Assembly: GCA_013350335.1 (NCBI GenBank)
Contig: CM023540.1
Location: 59,930,962 to 59,994,961, forward strand
Reading direction: 5' to 3'
Length of the DNA: 64,000 nucleotides
Origin: Chimonanthus salicifolius
Lineage: Eukaryota > Streptophyta > Magnoliopsida > Laurales > Calycanthaceae
Position 1 is the first letter of the stretch. Each line of letters begins with the position of its first letter. Of the stretch, positions 45,433-58,300 are shown in pieces. The position numbers and the translations under genes are program-made. The notes below the pieces were generated by a model. It was not told where the DNA came from, made no database searches, and saw only the letters and a program-made list of their open reading frames with translations.

Positions 45433-46936
45433 AAACAATAGAAAAAGCATTAGGTTGATGTGTAGAAAGAAACTTCTACAACTGCTCTACAATGATTGAC
45501 AATGTGGAAGTGGAAGAGGATGCCTCATTCCAAGAGGGAACAACAATGATTAAATGATCATGTTTGGGTGTTGGTACTTTCAATTGTTGTCTCATCAATA
45601 ACAAAGGACATTGTGCCTTCCAATGACGCTTTTACAGGCAAAAGTTGCATGTATCTATAAGAACCTTACTTGAAAGGCCACTTGCAAAGAACGAGGCTTG
45701 CCTTTGTCGTTGAAAAGCATTTGATTTTGTTCCCACTTTCAAACAAGCCATTTCCAACAATTTCAATATGAGCAATACAAACAATGCAAAAATCAACTAA
45801 TTCCAAATCACGTACTAAAGAAAAATCACTATTCAGATAAGTCCTCCAATTGCTAGCCAAAGCACCATAAAAGCTTAAATAGCCCAGCTGAACAAGACCA
45901 CCAATCAAAATCAGCATACGCAATAGATCAGGTCATCTCAATGAAGGCAACAAGAACACGTGTTGTCACAGTCTTTTTTTTAATTGGTGAAGGCAACAAG
46001 AACACGTGTTGTCACGGTTTATTTTTAATTGATGAAGGCAAACAGAGGTTACTAGAGAACAAGTTTCTTTCTCAGACTCAAGCATTGAGTCTTGTAGCTT
46101 GTTTGTAAAACCAATTTCCAACAAATATATTCTATTATCCACCTGTTGAAACTTTAAGTCACTCAGAGATTCTATGACTTTCTGCATTTGCAATGATAAA
46201 TGCTTCAAAAGCCCATTTTGGATAGACTATATAGGCCAAGAACCGTCTCAGTGTTATCATACCTCTGTGTTACAATGAAAGTCAAAACTTGGTTCCAAGA
46301 AGATGACGAATGCATAAGCATTACCAGTCACAGAGTATCTATCTATATGATCTTCTTCCTAATTGTTTCTCAGTCAATGAGATGCTCTATTGCTGTAAAC
46401 TATGCATCTTCTTTCTGCCATAACTGTTTGCAATCTTAGGCATGCCATACCTTTGCTTTTGGAATTCATTTCATAACCTGCAAGTGCTACATAACATTTA
46501 ATGCAATTCTTGGAGGTGCTTAATCTGAAACCAAGGCCTTGCAACACTAGACAAAAACAGATGCCCAATGAGCAGCTTGCTGTTCACAAGAGCCTACCGT
46601 CACAACCCAAACCTTTGGGCACACATCTTCCTTCAAAGCTACAATTGAGATGCAGGGGGCGGCAATCGAGCCTTCAACGAGAGAAAAGGGAAATGCAGAA
46701 ACATAGATTTGGATATGCAAAAAAAAAGAAGAAGAGGAGAACAATGACAATTCCAAGCGGCGATGGGGTTGCAAGCAACTGCAAGAAGGTTGCAGATCTG
46801 ATCTGGTGCAGGGGTGGCCTGGGTTAGGTCGAGATCTGCCTAAATGAGACGAATGATGTTGCAAGCAGAGTGAGCAACGCCTAAAACCCAATTGCAGAAA
46901 AGGGGCGATGGCTTTTCAACCTAGTTCTTGATACCG
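45433..46936 (-). pseudogene. Gag region of the second short-LTR copia
   Basis: Just right of the solo LTR the minus strand has a gag-like knuckle with a stop inside it (CNFC, then KRHWKAQCPLL, near 45650-45595). The rest (45666-46936) has short frames and no recognisable domain; this is the expected place of gag and leader. It ends at the primer-binding site beside the LTR at 46937. Confidence 0.55.
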
Positions 46937-47200
46937 TGTCAATAATCTGATGTTCAATTAATAATAACGAAAATACAAGAGGAATATATACATAACCTTA
47001 ACGAGAACCCTAATTAGAAAAGATAAAAAGACAAAACTACCCACACAATAAAATACAAAATACATCTTTAACAATTTTCTTGACAAATCTCAAAGAGGTT
47101 TCAACTTAGATATAATGAATAGGATATGAGCGAGGTGACAAAATGTAGACAACCTAGCAAGGTCTTGTGCAATAGAAGATTCCCCCTTTGCCAAAAAGGA

Positions 47201-48416
47201 TGTGTCACGCCCTAACCCAAAAATAGGCAACTGACGTAGATAAATTTTTCTTTTTTGCATATCACATGTGGAAAACACACATGTGCTCACATAACTCAAA
47301 CGCAAATCCAATAAATGATCTTAAATACCATTAATATGTCAAAGGGGATATAAATTATCCAACATAAAAGTTATCAACTTTCTAAAATTTATTACAAACA
47401 AATCATCAATGACTAAAACAATAAAATCAACATCATCAACTCAAATCAAATAAATGAAAAAACTAACTCAATGTGTGGGTGCGTATAAAGCAGCATAATA
47501 ACTAAGCTCTTCCTCGGGGTCCCTCGGACCTATCCGGTGCAACATTACCTGAAATTGTAAATACGTGAGTACAAATAATACTTAGTGAGGAAATATGCAT
47601 GCTACACACTCACGCACCCACGTAGCAATAATGTATGAAATGGAATATCAATAATACTATGCAACACTATCATGCCATAATTCTCCTCAATGTGAACACA
47701 ATGTCCACCCAAGGATTGATCTTCGGGTTGTACCTTGACGGGTTCGAGGTTCGAAGGCTCTAATCATGCCAAAATAACATAATATACCATTATTAGTTCA
47801 TGGATTAGGCCTAAGCACAATTTAGAAGCAAAACCCCCAAATTTAGACTCAAGATTTACCCCTAATCTGGTTCAATTTCTTCAATCAAGCAAAATCCCCA
47901 ATTAAAATCTATAATTCCTCTAAAAAAACAATCATATTCCCCTTTTCCCCAATTTCTTCTCTCCCTAAGGTTTTCAAAATCCAAAACCAACACAGATCCA
48001 CCTCATACACAACCCAAACACCAATATCCCTAATTTAGTTCCATGGATCTCCCTCCAATCGAGGTTTATTGCCTATCCAAAGCCTTATTCTCACAAAATC
48101 TCATTAAATTCAAACAACAAAAGGAAAGAGAGTGAGAGAAAATCATATTCTTACCTTTTAGAGGAGAAAAAATAGCTCAAACGACGCTTTAGGGGGTGCT
48201 TGATCCACGAATCACGCAAGCATAGGGCGAAAATAGGTGGAGGAAGGGAAGAGAATACTAAACTTGGTTGGTAGGGAAGAGAGATAGGCTGCAGGGAGAG
48301 AAAGGGGATGAAAATAACCTAATTTCGTGCAAACACGACCTTAAATACGGACTTTAAGTTGTGTCGTCGGTCCGACCGACACTATTCACTTTTTTTTTAA
48401 GGGCCGGGCCATTACA
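47201..48416 (-). mobile_element. Probable gypsy solo LTR (TGTAATGGCCCGG type)
   Basis: On the minus strand it begins TGTAATGGCCCGGCCC and ends GGGCGTGACACA, a plausible TG...CA unit of about 1.2 kb. It has CGTGAGTAC near 47563 and a possible splice donor GGTAAGAATATG read leftward near 48150, like the larger LTR family. I see no convincing 5-bp duplication, so the boundaries are uncertain. Confidence 0.55.
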
Positions 48417-49677
48417 TGATAATTTTATAAACAACTACTAGATTTGAAATTCTATAAGGAACAGAGTGTTGGCCGATGAAAAAAAAATAAACAACCAAAG
48501 TTAAGACAATAGAGAACAAACAATTAGGGATGGTTTAAAAATTGCTCAAATAGATTACAAATTGAGATAAACTCATTTGCAGTGGTTTTGTAGTGACTCT
48601 ACCTGGAGTAGTGGGTTAGTGGTAATGTATAGAGCTAGTTTAGAAATTAATATTGTTTATGCTAGTATGTTATTTTATTTTATTAAATTTACTTTGGAAA
48701 ACACACTAGACTTAGAAATTAAATTAAAAAAACTCTCCATTGCACTCACTTTCCCCTCAAGAAAATTACACAAATTTAATATTTTTCCTTGATTTTAAAA
48801 CTTAAGTAGAAGGAGAGGAAAATTTAATCAAGAGTTTAATTATGAAAATTAAAGGGATAGTATTAACTCCCTTAATTTCAAAAATACATTGAGAATTTAA
48901 TTAAGTGATCAATTAAATAAATTATTCACAAATTAATTTTTTTGTGTATTTAAAATAAATGTATTATTATTTTGAAAACAATTTTACCTATGCTTGGACG
49001 AATTGGTATTCAAATCTCTTGCTATTTGAAAAAAAAAAATTAGATAGATAGAGAATTAAATTAAGTAAATACAAATTGGAGGGAAATTAATTAAGCAATT
49101 AATAAAATTAAGAAGATAGTCTAATCCAAAATTTGTGTGACTTATGGAATGTTCTACTTTGGGCATATGAATAAGTTAGGAAATTCCTTTTTAGCTTATT
49201 TCCTCCAAATTAGAAATCCCAAATTAGCTAGAAAACCAAATTAGAAAATAATTAAAAACTCTCCCCCAAGACGGCAACGAGTCCTAATTCTCCTCACTAG
49301 TGTTATCATAACCAAATCGAACTGCGATTAAACTGTCGGTTCGACTGCAGCTTCCTAGTTCATAGTCTAGTTCAGTTAAAAACTGTCTTGACATATCGAA
49401 CCTTATAAAACCGAAATGACTAGTGGGTCACTGTAATTTCATTAATCAAACCATGAACCGTGACCCGCAGATCAAAGTTTGAAGCCCCAAAAGGCCTGCA
49501 TGGATACTTTTTATCATGCCCACTCCTTCCAGTTTTATAAGCTATCATTGATCCCTCCCTCTCCATTTTAGTCGATGTGGGACTACTTGGGAGAAACACT
49601 CCATTTCTGAAGTACATTTATGATTTATAAAGAATTTGAACTACATTTATGAATGAAAGTTCCCAGTGTGTTAGAAC
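48417..49677. other. AT-rich stretch, no gene supported
   Basis: 48417-49260 is AT-rich without long frames. 49300-49640 contains GTCGGTTCGACTGCAG and TTAGTCGATGTGGGACTAC, phrases common in plant mobile-element ends, but no terminal inverted repeats or duplication could be fixed. Confidence 0.5.
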
Positions 49678-49682
49678 ACGAT

Positions 49683-50253
49683 TGTCACTAGAGAGAGAGG
49701 ATGGGGGGGGGGTGAATAGGACAATCCCAAATTTTATGGCTTTCACAAATTTCTTGATTAATTAAACTGGCATGCAGCGGAATTAACAACTTAATCAAGA
49801 AGATATGTTGTGTGTTAACAAAAGTGAACAAATAATAGAGCAAACACACAAGCAATCTAAACACCCACAACACCCGATGTATAGTGGTTTGGAGTAAATC
49901 CCTTCTACATCCACTGTTGGACTCACCCAACCTTGGGTTATCCCAAATACAGTAGTGGGGAATTACACTCTCACGAATAGAGTGAGACTTTCACCCAATT
50001 TGAATCCTAGTTTTCAAAGGTTCGACCTACCCCGGTCTACTTCTTTATCTCTTTATATTTTTATAGTGGTTCAAGCACCTTGCTTTAATCCAATTCAAAA
50101 TGATGATATGAAAATTATCACACAAGAAGAAGCACTTGCCCTTATAACTCGAATATGATTTAGATGTGTTTCTTGAAGAATTCTCCCAACTTGATGTCCT
50201 TGATGACAAAGATGTGCCAATGCATAAGCAACCACAAGTTTTGGGAGGTTCTA

Positions 50254-50298
<45 letters not shown>

Positions 50299-51222
50299 CG
50301 TTAATTGATCCTAGTTCTATTTTTTTCTCTCTCTCTTAATCTCAATCAAAGGTTTTATTGGATTTTCAACGATTCACCTATGTGAAGTGGTTAAAGAGAT
50401 GTTGGGATCTCTAGGAATGCCTTAGGATTTTTCTATGTGAAGGTTCCAACCAAACTCAGCAAGGTTTGGTGATTAAATAAGCAAAACAGAAAAACTCTCG
50501 AACTGAAGTGACGATGGGTCGTGGCTTAAAAATGTGCCGTTGCAATGGGACAGCTGAGAGTTGAGTGCATTTCCAACGGAAACAAAATGGTCACCCATGA
50601 TGGGTCGTCATTTCGCGATTGTATCGTCCCGAGAGCAACAAAAAAAAACAATATTTTTCCAACCAGAACATGTCTTTTCCAAACGATGGATAGTCCTTGT
50701 TTTTTACGATGGGTCGTCATTTCAAGATAGGTCGTTGTGACAGTTTTCAGCTAAATTGCTCTACTAATATGGCCATATCTTAGGCTCCCGAACTATGATT
50801 TGAGTATTCTGGGGTCTATGAAAAGATCTTTCAAAGCTCTATCCAACCATGATAGTTTTACCAATTGATTACCACATTTGATTGGTTGAAAGAACCTTAC
50901 AAGTCATGACATTTTGACAACCCAAAATTTTCCAAGATATGTTTAAAGTGCTCCAAGACTTTGGTCCATTTCCTTTAGGCTTGGTCTATGTTTTACCAAT
51001 TTGAGTTCTAAGCATACGCAAGTTCTTCCTAGGTCTGTTGGGTTCACCCTAAAGTCATATACGACCAGTTTACCTTTTGTAATTGTCATACACTTGGTGA
51101 TGCTTGAATCTTCAATTTGATTTTCCATCTTTAATGCTTGATTCAATCTTCACACTACTTGAGTCTTGATTCATTGTCTTCAATCTTCCAAAGCAATGCT
51201 CTTCTAGATCACAAAATTGACA
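49683..51222 (-). mobile_element. Solo LTR of a SIRE-like copia
   Basis: On the minus strand it starts TGTCAATTTTGTGATC and ends CTCTCTAGTGACA, 1540 bp. Flanks ACGAT (49678-49682) and ACAAT (51223-51227) form a duplication with one G/A change. It shares ATCCACTGTTGGACTCACCC with the gag-only copia LTR and carries GATGGGTCGTC motifs at 50511-50524, 50597-50610 and 50707-50720. A TA microsatellite lies at about 50257-50295. The end is the mirror of 23550-23600. Confidence 0.8.
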
Positions 51223-51227
51223 ACAAT

Positions 51228-52621
51228 GTCACTCGATCAAGCCAGGGCTCTAATAGTGAAGTTCATAATGCATTTGAGATGAACCCCTAGATATATTTAA
51301 TGTATATATCGGATACAATTTATCATTTATTCATGCTTTTTCATAGAAAGGAAGGTATTGCTTAATATTAAATATAGGAAGGGTTAATAAAATGGGATTA
51401 TTTCTAACCACTCTAATTTTTTTTTTAAATATGCTAAGCGTATCTTATTGTTATTATTATTATTTGACAATTTCAATAAAAGATGACCTAACTATCATTC
51501 CAATTTTAAAAAGAGATAATTTGTACATGGACATAATATTTAGATAAATTGTTAATATATATTTTTTAAAATTTTCAATTATTTTGATTTCATTATTGAC
51601 ATTTGAACGTTAGTTGTAGTTAAGTATTTATCATGGGTAATGTTGTTCTAAGATGATTGAGAAATAAATTTACAGTTTGAAGTTTGGAGAATAATAATAT
51701 GAAGATGAAAAAACACAAATATATGTTAGATGAAATTTTAAACTCAATCAATTATTTTAATTTTGTCTAATATTTCATAAAATAAATAATTTACAAATCT
51801 TAAAATGTATGGATCAAAGTTACACGCTCAAATGATTCAGTGCATTCAATCAGTGTCTGTTATAGTATTATTAAAATGATTTATAATTACGCACGGATTT
51901 GATAGAATTTGAAAAAGTTAACCTGTTGAAACCTATTTAACCCAACGTTAGTGAGACACGGTTCGATGGACGGTCCGGTTTTTATAACAATCCTCCTCAC
52001 CCTCCTCTTTATAATCCTCTCTCCCACGTTTTCTCGCCATTGCCCTTTTTCTTCCGCTACTCTTCGAAGACCCCGGTTCCGTTCGAGAATCAGAGCACCT
52101 CATCACCTTGCGATCAGTCCTTTGCTGTCACTGACTCCACCTTGCGGCAAACAACAGAGGATACCCTGTTCTTCCCAGACCAAGCCTAAATCCAGCCGAG
52201 CATTGCTTGGGGTATTTCCAGTTTTTGCGTGCTGTCTTCACCCAGATCTTCCAGGTATTTCTCCACCTCATCTTATTCTTCCTTCCTTTCCCTTCTCACT
52301 CTATTGATTTTCGGTTGGATCTAAAACACCAGCCAAAACAGCCAACGTACCCTTCACATGTAACCTCTCTGTCCGCCAATACCCTTGCCTTCGAACCAGT
52401 TTTCATTTTTCCCCCGGGTGGCTACCATTTAAGTCTGAAACTAGACCTGAGATTTCAGCCCAAAACGATGTCTAGCTGAGCCTGTAACACAGGCCAGAAT
52501 TGCAGCATGGTTTTCTTGGGTCTGTTTTCAAGCCAGAGACGAGTTTGTGTAAGGACAGATTTAACTGTTTAAAAATACTTAGGTAAATACATTCAAGGAC
52601 TGCTGATATTTGGTCCTCCTT
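51228..52621. other. AT-rich stretch with a possible GNOM leader exon
   Basis: 51228-51940 is AT-rich without genes. From about 51950 the base composition shifts: TATA-like TTTATAA at 51979-51985 and 52009-52015, then a pyrimidine-rich stretch, then CCCAGATCTTCCAG before GTATTT at 52256. This has the look of a plant promoter and untranslated first exon on the plus strand. The next strong plus-strand signal is the leader-intron acceptor of GNOM at 61588. The link is inference only; transcript data would decide. Confidence 0.3.
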
Positions 52622-53276
52622 TGCCCGCCCCTTTTCACTCGCTTAGCCGAAAAATGAGAGTATATTTTTTTTTTTTAAATAAAAGAGTGAGAGGGAGCGG
52701 GACGTCACGACGAGAGCTAAGTCCGAGCTTCTAAAGCCCGGCCCTTAACTGGCCAACTCTATGTGTGCGTGGAACTAAGTCCACGAAAACGGTTCACACG
52801 TAGAAAGTAAGCTTGCGGAATATAAACTTAATGCGAAATTATAGTAGAGTCTATCCTACCAAATTTAGATAGCAAGGAATTACATCACTTAATTAATAAA
52901 TACCTCAACTTAAAATGTCCAAAATAAAAGTCCAAACCATAGCAATAGTCTAAGTTATTACAGTCCAACGAGCTAAGTTACTCAAATTACATAACTATGA
53001 ATAAGACTTAAATAAATAAACTAGCTCCTCCAAGCTCCTACGCTTGGCTCCGATCACGTCCTTCACTTCCTCCATTTCCTGCGTCATCGTCTAAGATAGA
53101 AGTAGGGCGTTAGACAACGCGCCCAGTAGGTACTTCGAGTAGGAGTCAACACATGGATTAGTATAAACAAAACACATAGATATAAGTATATCAAAACCAT
53201 GCAAGTAAATGCAATGCCATGCAATGTGTGTTATATGCCATGAGTCCCACCCATCATCCATATCACCATCACAAAG

Positions 53277-53746
53277 TATCCCTCTTGATGGAAAAGCCTC
53301 ATCAAGGTATCACAAACACATAGTATCCCTCTTGATGGAAAAGCCTCATCAAGGTATCACAATTACATAGTATCCCTCTTGATGGAAAAGCCTCATGAAG
53401 GTATCACAAACGCATAATATCTCTCTTGATGGAAAAGCCTCATCAAGGTATCACAATTACATAGTATCCCTCTTGATGAAAAAGCCTCATCAAGGTATCA
53501 CAAACACATAGTATCCCTCTTGATGGAAAAGCCTCATCAAGGTATCATAAACACATAGTATCCCTCTTGATGGAAAAGCCTCATCAAGGTGTCACAAACA
53601 CAAAGTATCCCTCTTGATGGAAAAGCCTCGTCAAGGTATCACAAACACTTAGTATCCCTCTTGATGGAAAAGCCTCATCAAGGTGTCACAAACACATAGT
53701 ATCCTTCTTGATGGAAAAACCTCATCAAGGAATCACAACTCCATAG
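53277..53746. repeat. Ten tandem 47-bp units with internal inverted repeat
   Basis: Ten head-to-tail copies of exactly 47 bp; unit starts are 53277, 53324 and so on to 53700. Each contains CTTGATG, then GAAAAGCCT, then CATCAAG, a 7-base stem with about 9-10 loop bases. Other LTRs of the family have one or two related but longer units (13683-13835, 28371-28444), so this is a local expansion. Confidence 0.92.
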
Positions 53747-54061
53747 TATCCCTTCCATGCCATGCATGAGGTGCAAGTGCAACATGCTATTTATAATAAT
53801 AAACACCATAGCATCCAAAATCCCATCAATAAGACATAACATTTGATACCAAAATAATTCAAGTAAAAGCATCATATACACATATTCCATGGTTTTCAAT
53901 GAGGTAGGAATCCTACCAATGTCTAAATACCGGGTCCTTGTGTTTTCGTCCAAGAATCGATTACCGATCGCGCACCGCTTGCGAGATCCCTCTACCTTAT
54001 TACACATCAATAAATCAGCCCAATGTTTCAACCATGCCTAAGTCCATCATACATGCCTTAG

Positions 54062-55183
54062 TGGGGTTTGGCCATACACCATGGCCGAACCTCACTAACT
54101 AGGTTTTTGGGTCCCTTTTTAAATCCTTAGATCCATTTAGTCATGTGGGTCTAAAATCAGGCACCTTTGGTTCATTTATCAAACACATAAGGTCATCATT
54201 AAAAGTCCCTAAGTCCACAACCATCCCCCATGACGTTCGGCCATACACCATGGCCAAACCCATGGTTCTTCATTTTGGCCATATTTACATTTTTGCCACT
54301 CCTTCCCATGGTTAATCACCTTTCATTTATGCATGTCCATATCCCTAACTGATCCATAAACATGGATCCATCAATGCCTCATTAATCATGACACAAAACC
54401 CTTATAAATCAGCCATTTCCTTAACTTAATACCCATTCATTTTAAACATGCATAGATCCATACTTAATCCATGAAATGACTCATAAAATAGGGTCATGGG
54501 GTTCGGCCATACTTATGGCCTGAACCCATGATGTCTTATTTTTTTCATCCCCTTTTAAATCATTTACCATATTTAGACCCATAACAAAGTCCCTCCATGG
54601 GGTGGGGGGTTTAATCATACATTTAGATCATCATTTTTTATCATCATTAACAACATTTAAAATCCATTAAAGTTACCAACATTCCCTCATCATCTCCATG
54701 GTCCAAATACCTCTAAGTTCACCAATCACTCTCCATGGGGTTCGGCCATACAACATGGCCGAACCCATGGTCCATGGTTCATCTTCATTTGCAAGGTTTA
54801 AGACCAGAAATATTCATTAACATTTCTCCATGGTTTCCCTCACTTAACCCCTTTAAAATTTACTATCATTTAACCATTCAAAAACCCTAAAACCATTAAC
54901 CAATCATTCCATGGTTTTCATCCTTTAAACCCATGGAGAAATACTTAATATCCTTCCATGGGGTTCAGCCATACAACATGGCCGAACCCTATGGTTTATT
55001 ATTTCTTCAAAAATCATATTTCCATGATTTGTTACTTGATGATTCTCATACAAGAAACCCTAGGGTTTGGCCATGCAAAGGCCAAACCATACATTTTGAT
55101 CATTCACCATACTTTTGACATGCATGAGGTCCTTCCCACATCTTCATAACAGTTAGGGTTTGGCCATTGCATGGCCCAACCCT
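54062..55183. repeat. Seven TTCGGCCAT/ATGGCCGAA palindromes
   Basis: Units at 54062-54092, 54233-54260, 54498-54528, 54737-54766, 54961-54989, 55062-55088 and 55155-55183. The last two are shorter (GGGTTTGGCCAT...GGCCAAACC). Several units keep pairing through matched changes on both arms, for example TTTGG with CCAAA at 55062-55088. Confidence 0.85.
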
Positions 55184-56969
55184 GATCCTTGAACCCTTTT
55201 TGTCATGCATGCATACATACCCAAATATATACATAGTGTCCTTAGTATTCCATTATTTTTCTTAGCCTATCTTACCCATTAGGGTTTGTCCATTTCTCAT
55301 CCCCTTTCTTGGATGGATTTTAGATGCATGGCCCATAATATTTTGGCCACCAATTAATCCAAGAAAAATGGACTCCATGGTCTCCATTTAACTCTTTTAA
55401 AAATAAACTCTTGTTGAGGACTACTTACCAATCCCGCGGCTCTTCCGGTTCTTTTGCTCCTCTTTGATCCTTAGCCTTCCCTCTTCCTCTTTTCTTTGAT
55501 CTTCGGCCAATATATGAGCTTGATCAAGATGAGATCACCAAGGGTTGGTTCGGCCAAGATGGTGGTAGGTTTGAGAGAGGGAGAGGAGGAGAGAATGGGA
55601 AAATATCCTAAGTCTTGGGTCTTGAGATGGTGGTCGGCTAAGCTTGGGATCTCCTCCTTTTCTCTAAGTCTTTTTCTTGTCTTTCTCCTTGTGTGAGGGT
55701 CGGCCAAGAGAGGGAGGGAGAGAGGGAGAGAGTGAGGTGAGAGGAATGAGATGGAAAATCCATCTTTCCATCTTGACTTGGGCTAGACTCCACCACCTTT
55801 CTTGTGCCCAATTATGGTCCATGCATGCCCTTAATCTTAGGCCTCTTGTTCCTTAGTGGTGGTGGTTGGGATGAGGTGGAACCACCACCTCCCTTTGGGC
55901 CAATGCATGCCCTCAACTTAAGGATCTTGTCTAGCCATGGAGGGTGCATGCCCTCCACATGGCACTCCCAACCCCTCCATGGCCAACGGTTTTGGGTGGG
56001 TTTGGATGAGGTGGCACCACCACCTCATTTTTGGTCAATGCATGCTCTCCACCTAGGCTTTTGATCTAGCCAAAGGGGAAGCATGCCCTCCATGTGGCAC
56101 TCCACATCATCCAACGCTTTTGGATGGTTTTGTCTTGATGGTTTGGTGGTTTCCATGAGATGAAACCACCCATTTGACTCACCCATTTTGTAGGTGACTC
56201 ACCCCCATTGAACTCACTCCATGTAATGTAACTCATTTATTTAATTTGATATTTAACTTAGGTCATCTACTTACGTAATTTAATTCCACTTATTCATCTT
56301 TACTTCCTCCATGAATCCACCCATGGTTGACCAAGTCAACCATGATGGCCGGCCCCACCAATGCCTTGGCCCACCCGCCACCTCACTTGATGAGGTGGAG
56401 TTGGGTCCCATTTGATTATGCCACCTTGATTTATTCCAACTTAACTTAGGTGGTTTTAGTCAATTTATCCAATTCAATTCACCTTGATCCTCCTCAATTT
56501 CCCTTTGACTCATCTATGGTGGACCAAGTCAACCATGGTGGTCGGCCCCACCTATGTCTTGGTCCACACGCCACCTCACTTGATGAGGTGGAGTTGGGCC
56601 CCACTCGGCCATGCCATCTTGGATATTTCACTCCCACATTTGTCCATGAGATGGACCCCATTCCTTTTATCACCATTGGGCCCATGGCCCAATTAAATTC
56701 ACCTCCTACCCATTTACCCTAATGCTCATACTCTCTTGACCCATTGGGTCCCAAATGGGTATTTGACCCAATTGACCATCCTTGACCAAATTAACCATCA
56801 TTGACCCAATTAATTGGAAATTATCCAACCCATGGTTCATTGGACCATACTTGGGCCATTGCCCAAATTTTGATCCATTTACCATTCATTCCATCAAAAT
56901 TCTTAATTCCAACCATTAAAATAAATAATAGCCAATATAATTATTATTTTAAAATCTGGGCTATTACAC

Positions 56970-58300
56970 TTTTCACTCGTCTCTTCCTTTTACTTGTTTG
57001 GTTTACTTTAAAGCCAAATGTTTGTTGTTTGGACCCCTTCTTTCACCCGACCTTTTTACTGTACTCTCTCACTTTGGTGATTTTAGTTTAGTGTTCACCT
57101 TATGAGATTAAATAGTAAATATGTTCTCTTTATTAAGTCAAGTTTTATATGTAGCCTAATTCATATGGGTATTCAACGATTCAATTTGGCATTGGTTTAT
57201 TTTTTCCTTTCTTGTTTACGCTTTATGTGCTGCTTAAACTACTTATTTATTTGTCTATAATTATCTTCCTTGTTTTAATTATCTTCTTATTTATTGGGTT
57301 AAGTCGGGATTTACTGTTTTAATCCACACTTTATCATTTTTAAAAGGCATTTTCTTATGACACACAATAAACTCTCTGTAATGTAGTACTCTATAATGTA
57401 GTACTCTATTCAAAATGTAATAAATCTCTCTAAGTCAGTACTCAATACATTCAGATTAAAAAATGTATTGTCCCAATTATTTTCTAAAGTAATATTTCAT
57501 ACGTTCATAATACAAAATTACTGCCAAAGTGACTAAGGAATTCACAAACTAAATCATCTAAACTCCAAAAAAGTAATTTGAGATAGACTTTCTCATTTTG
57601 GAGTCACCTGCTTATCGTCTGGGCTGCACGGTCACAAGGAGATCTGCCCTCTGAAGAACCTCTGGGCTGGATGGTTTGGCCACTTTGCAAGAGTCTCTCG
57701 TAAGATGCTTTTTTGTTGCAAGATAAGTCGAAAGGAGTGATTTGTTTTCACAAAGAGAAGCCGAAATAACATTTTAGTGATATGTGAGAGTTTTAAGGAG
57801 ATTTTTTAGAAAGGAATACTGTTAATCTCTCTAATTTAATAATGTCTATAATGTAATATATGTTGTATAGTCCCAACTATATTACATTATAGATGTTTTA
57901 TGTATATATATATATGTTAAACCCACCGTACCAACCCTTCCTTGCTTAGTCAATTTATTTGACCTCCCTTTCGTTTTCGAATTGGTTCATACTCTTTTAC
58001 TACGGTTGTTTATTTTACAACTTTCATATATTTCTATTTAAACTAGTTTTGAGAAAAGGAAGCAAACTAAAAAATGAAAATATTATTATTTTTATATCAG
58101 TATCAGTATTATTCTTACTATTCTATTTTTTATAGGGTTTAATGACATAATTTTAAACCAAGGTACTTATTCTTACAAAGCACTTATGGTTTACATTCCA
58201 TTCATTCAACTACCTTTGTAATTGTTATTATTTTATTTAGTTAAAGTATTTAATATTTTTAAATTTTGACTCTAGTAATCTACTTACTATTTTATTTGGT
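56970..58300. other. Intronic or intergenic AT-rich stretch
   Basis: No gene is supported. It contains short TA runs (57902-57914). It probably belongs to the large leader intron of GNOM. Confidence 0.5.

Larger units (their letters stand above)
39028..47073 (-). mobile_element. Short-LTR copia element, full span, with nested solo LTR
   Basis: LTRs at 39028-39164 and 46937-47073, each about 137 bp; target duplication ATTTT at 39023-39027 and 47074-47078. On the minus strand the 5' LTR begins TGTTAAAGATG and ends ATTGACA. It is followed by a degenerate primer-binding site (GGTATCAAGAAC near 46924-46935). A purine tract GAAGGCGGG precedes the 3' LTR. It keeps gag knuckle, protease, integrase, RT and RNase H in order, all with breaks. 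A long gypsy solo LTR (42337-45427) is inserted between gag and protease. Confidence 0.92.
52622..56969 (-). mobile_element. Long gypsy LTR with tandem 47-mers and palindromes
   Basis: About 4.35 kb. The downstream end is damaged (TTTGCCCGCCCCTTTTCACTC, missing the usual TGTAACG); the upstream end is AAATCTGGGCTATTACA. It has the GGGCGTTAGACAACGCGCCC block (53106), ten 47-bp units (53277-53746), seven GGTTCGGCCAT-type palindromes (54062-55183), a possible splice donor read leftward (55423-55428), and terminal AATTGGGTCAA-type blocks. No clean target duplication is seen. The right flank begins CTTTTCACTCG, the same wording as the element's own left end. It probably lies in the GNOM leader intron. 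Confidence 0.82.

Noticed and set aside
49300..49640. MITE or hAT-like element with GGTTCGACTG phrases
   Set aside because: No terminal inverted repeats or target duplication could be located.
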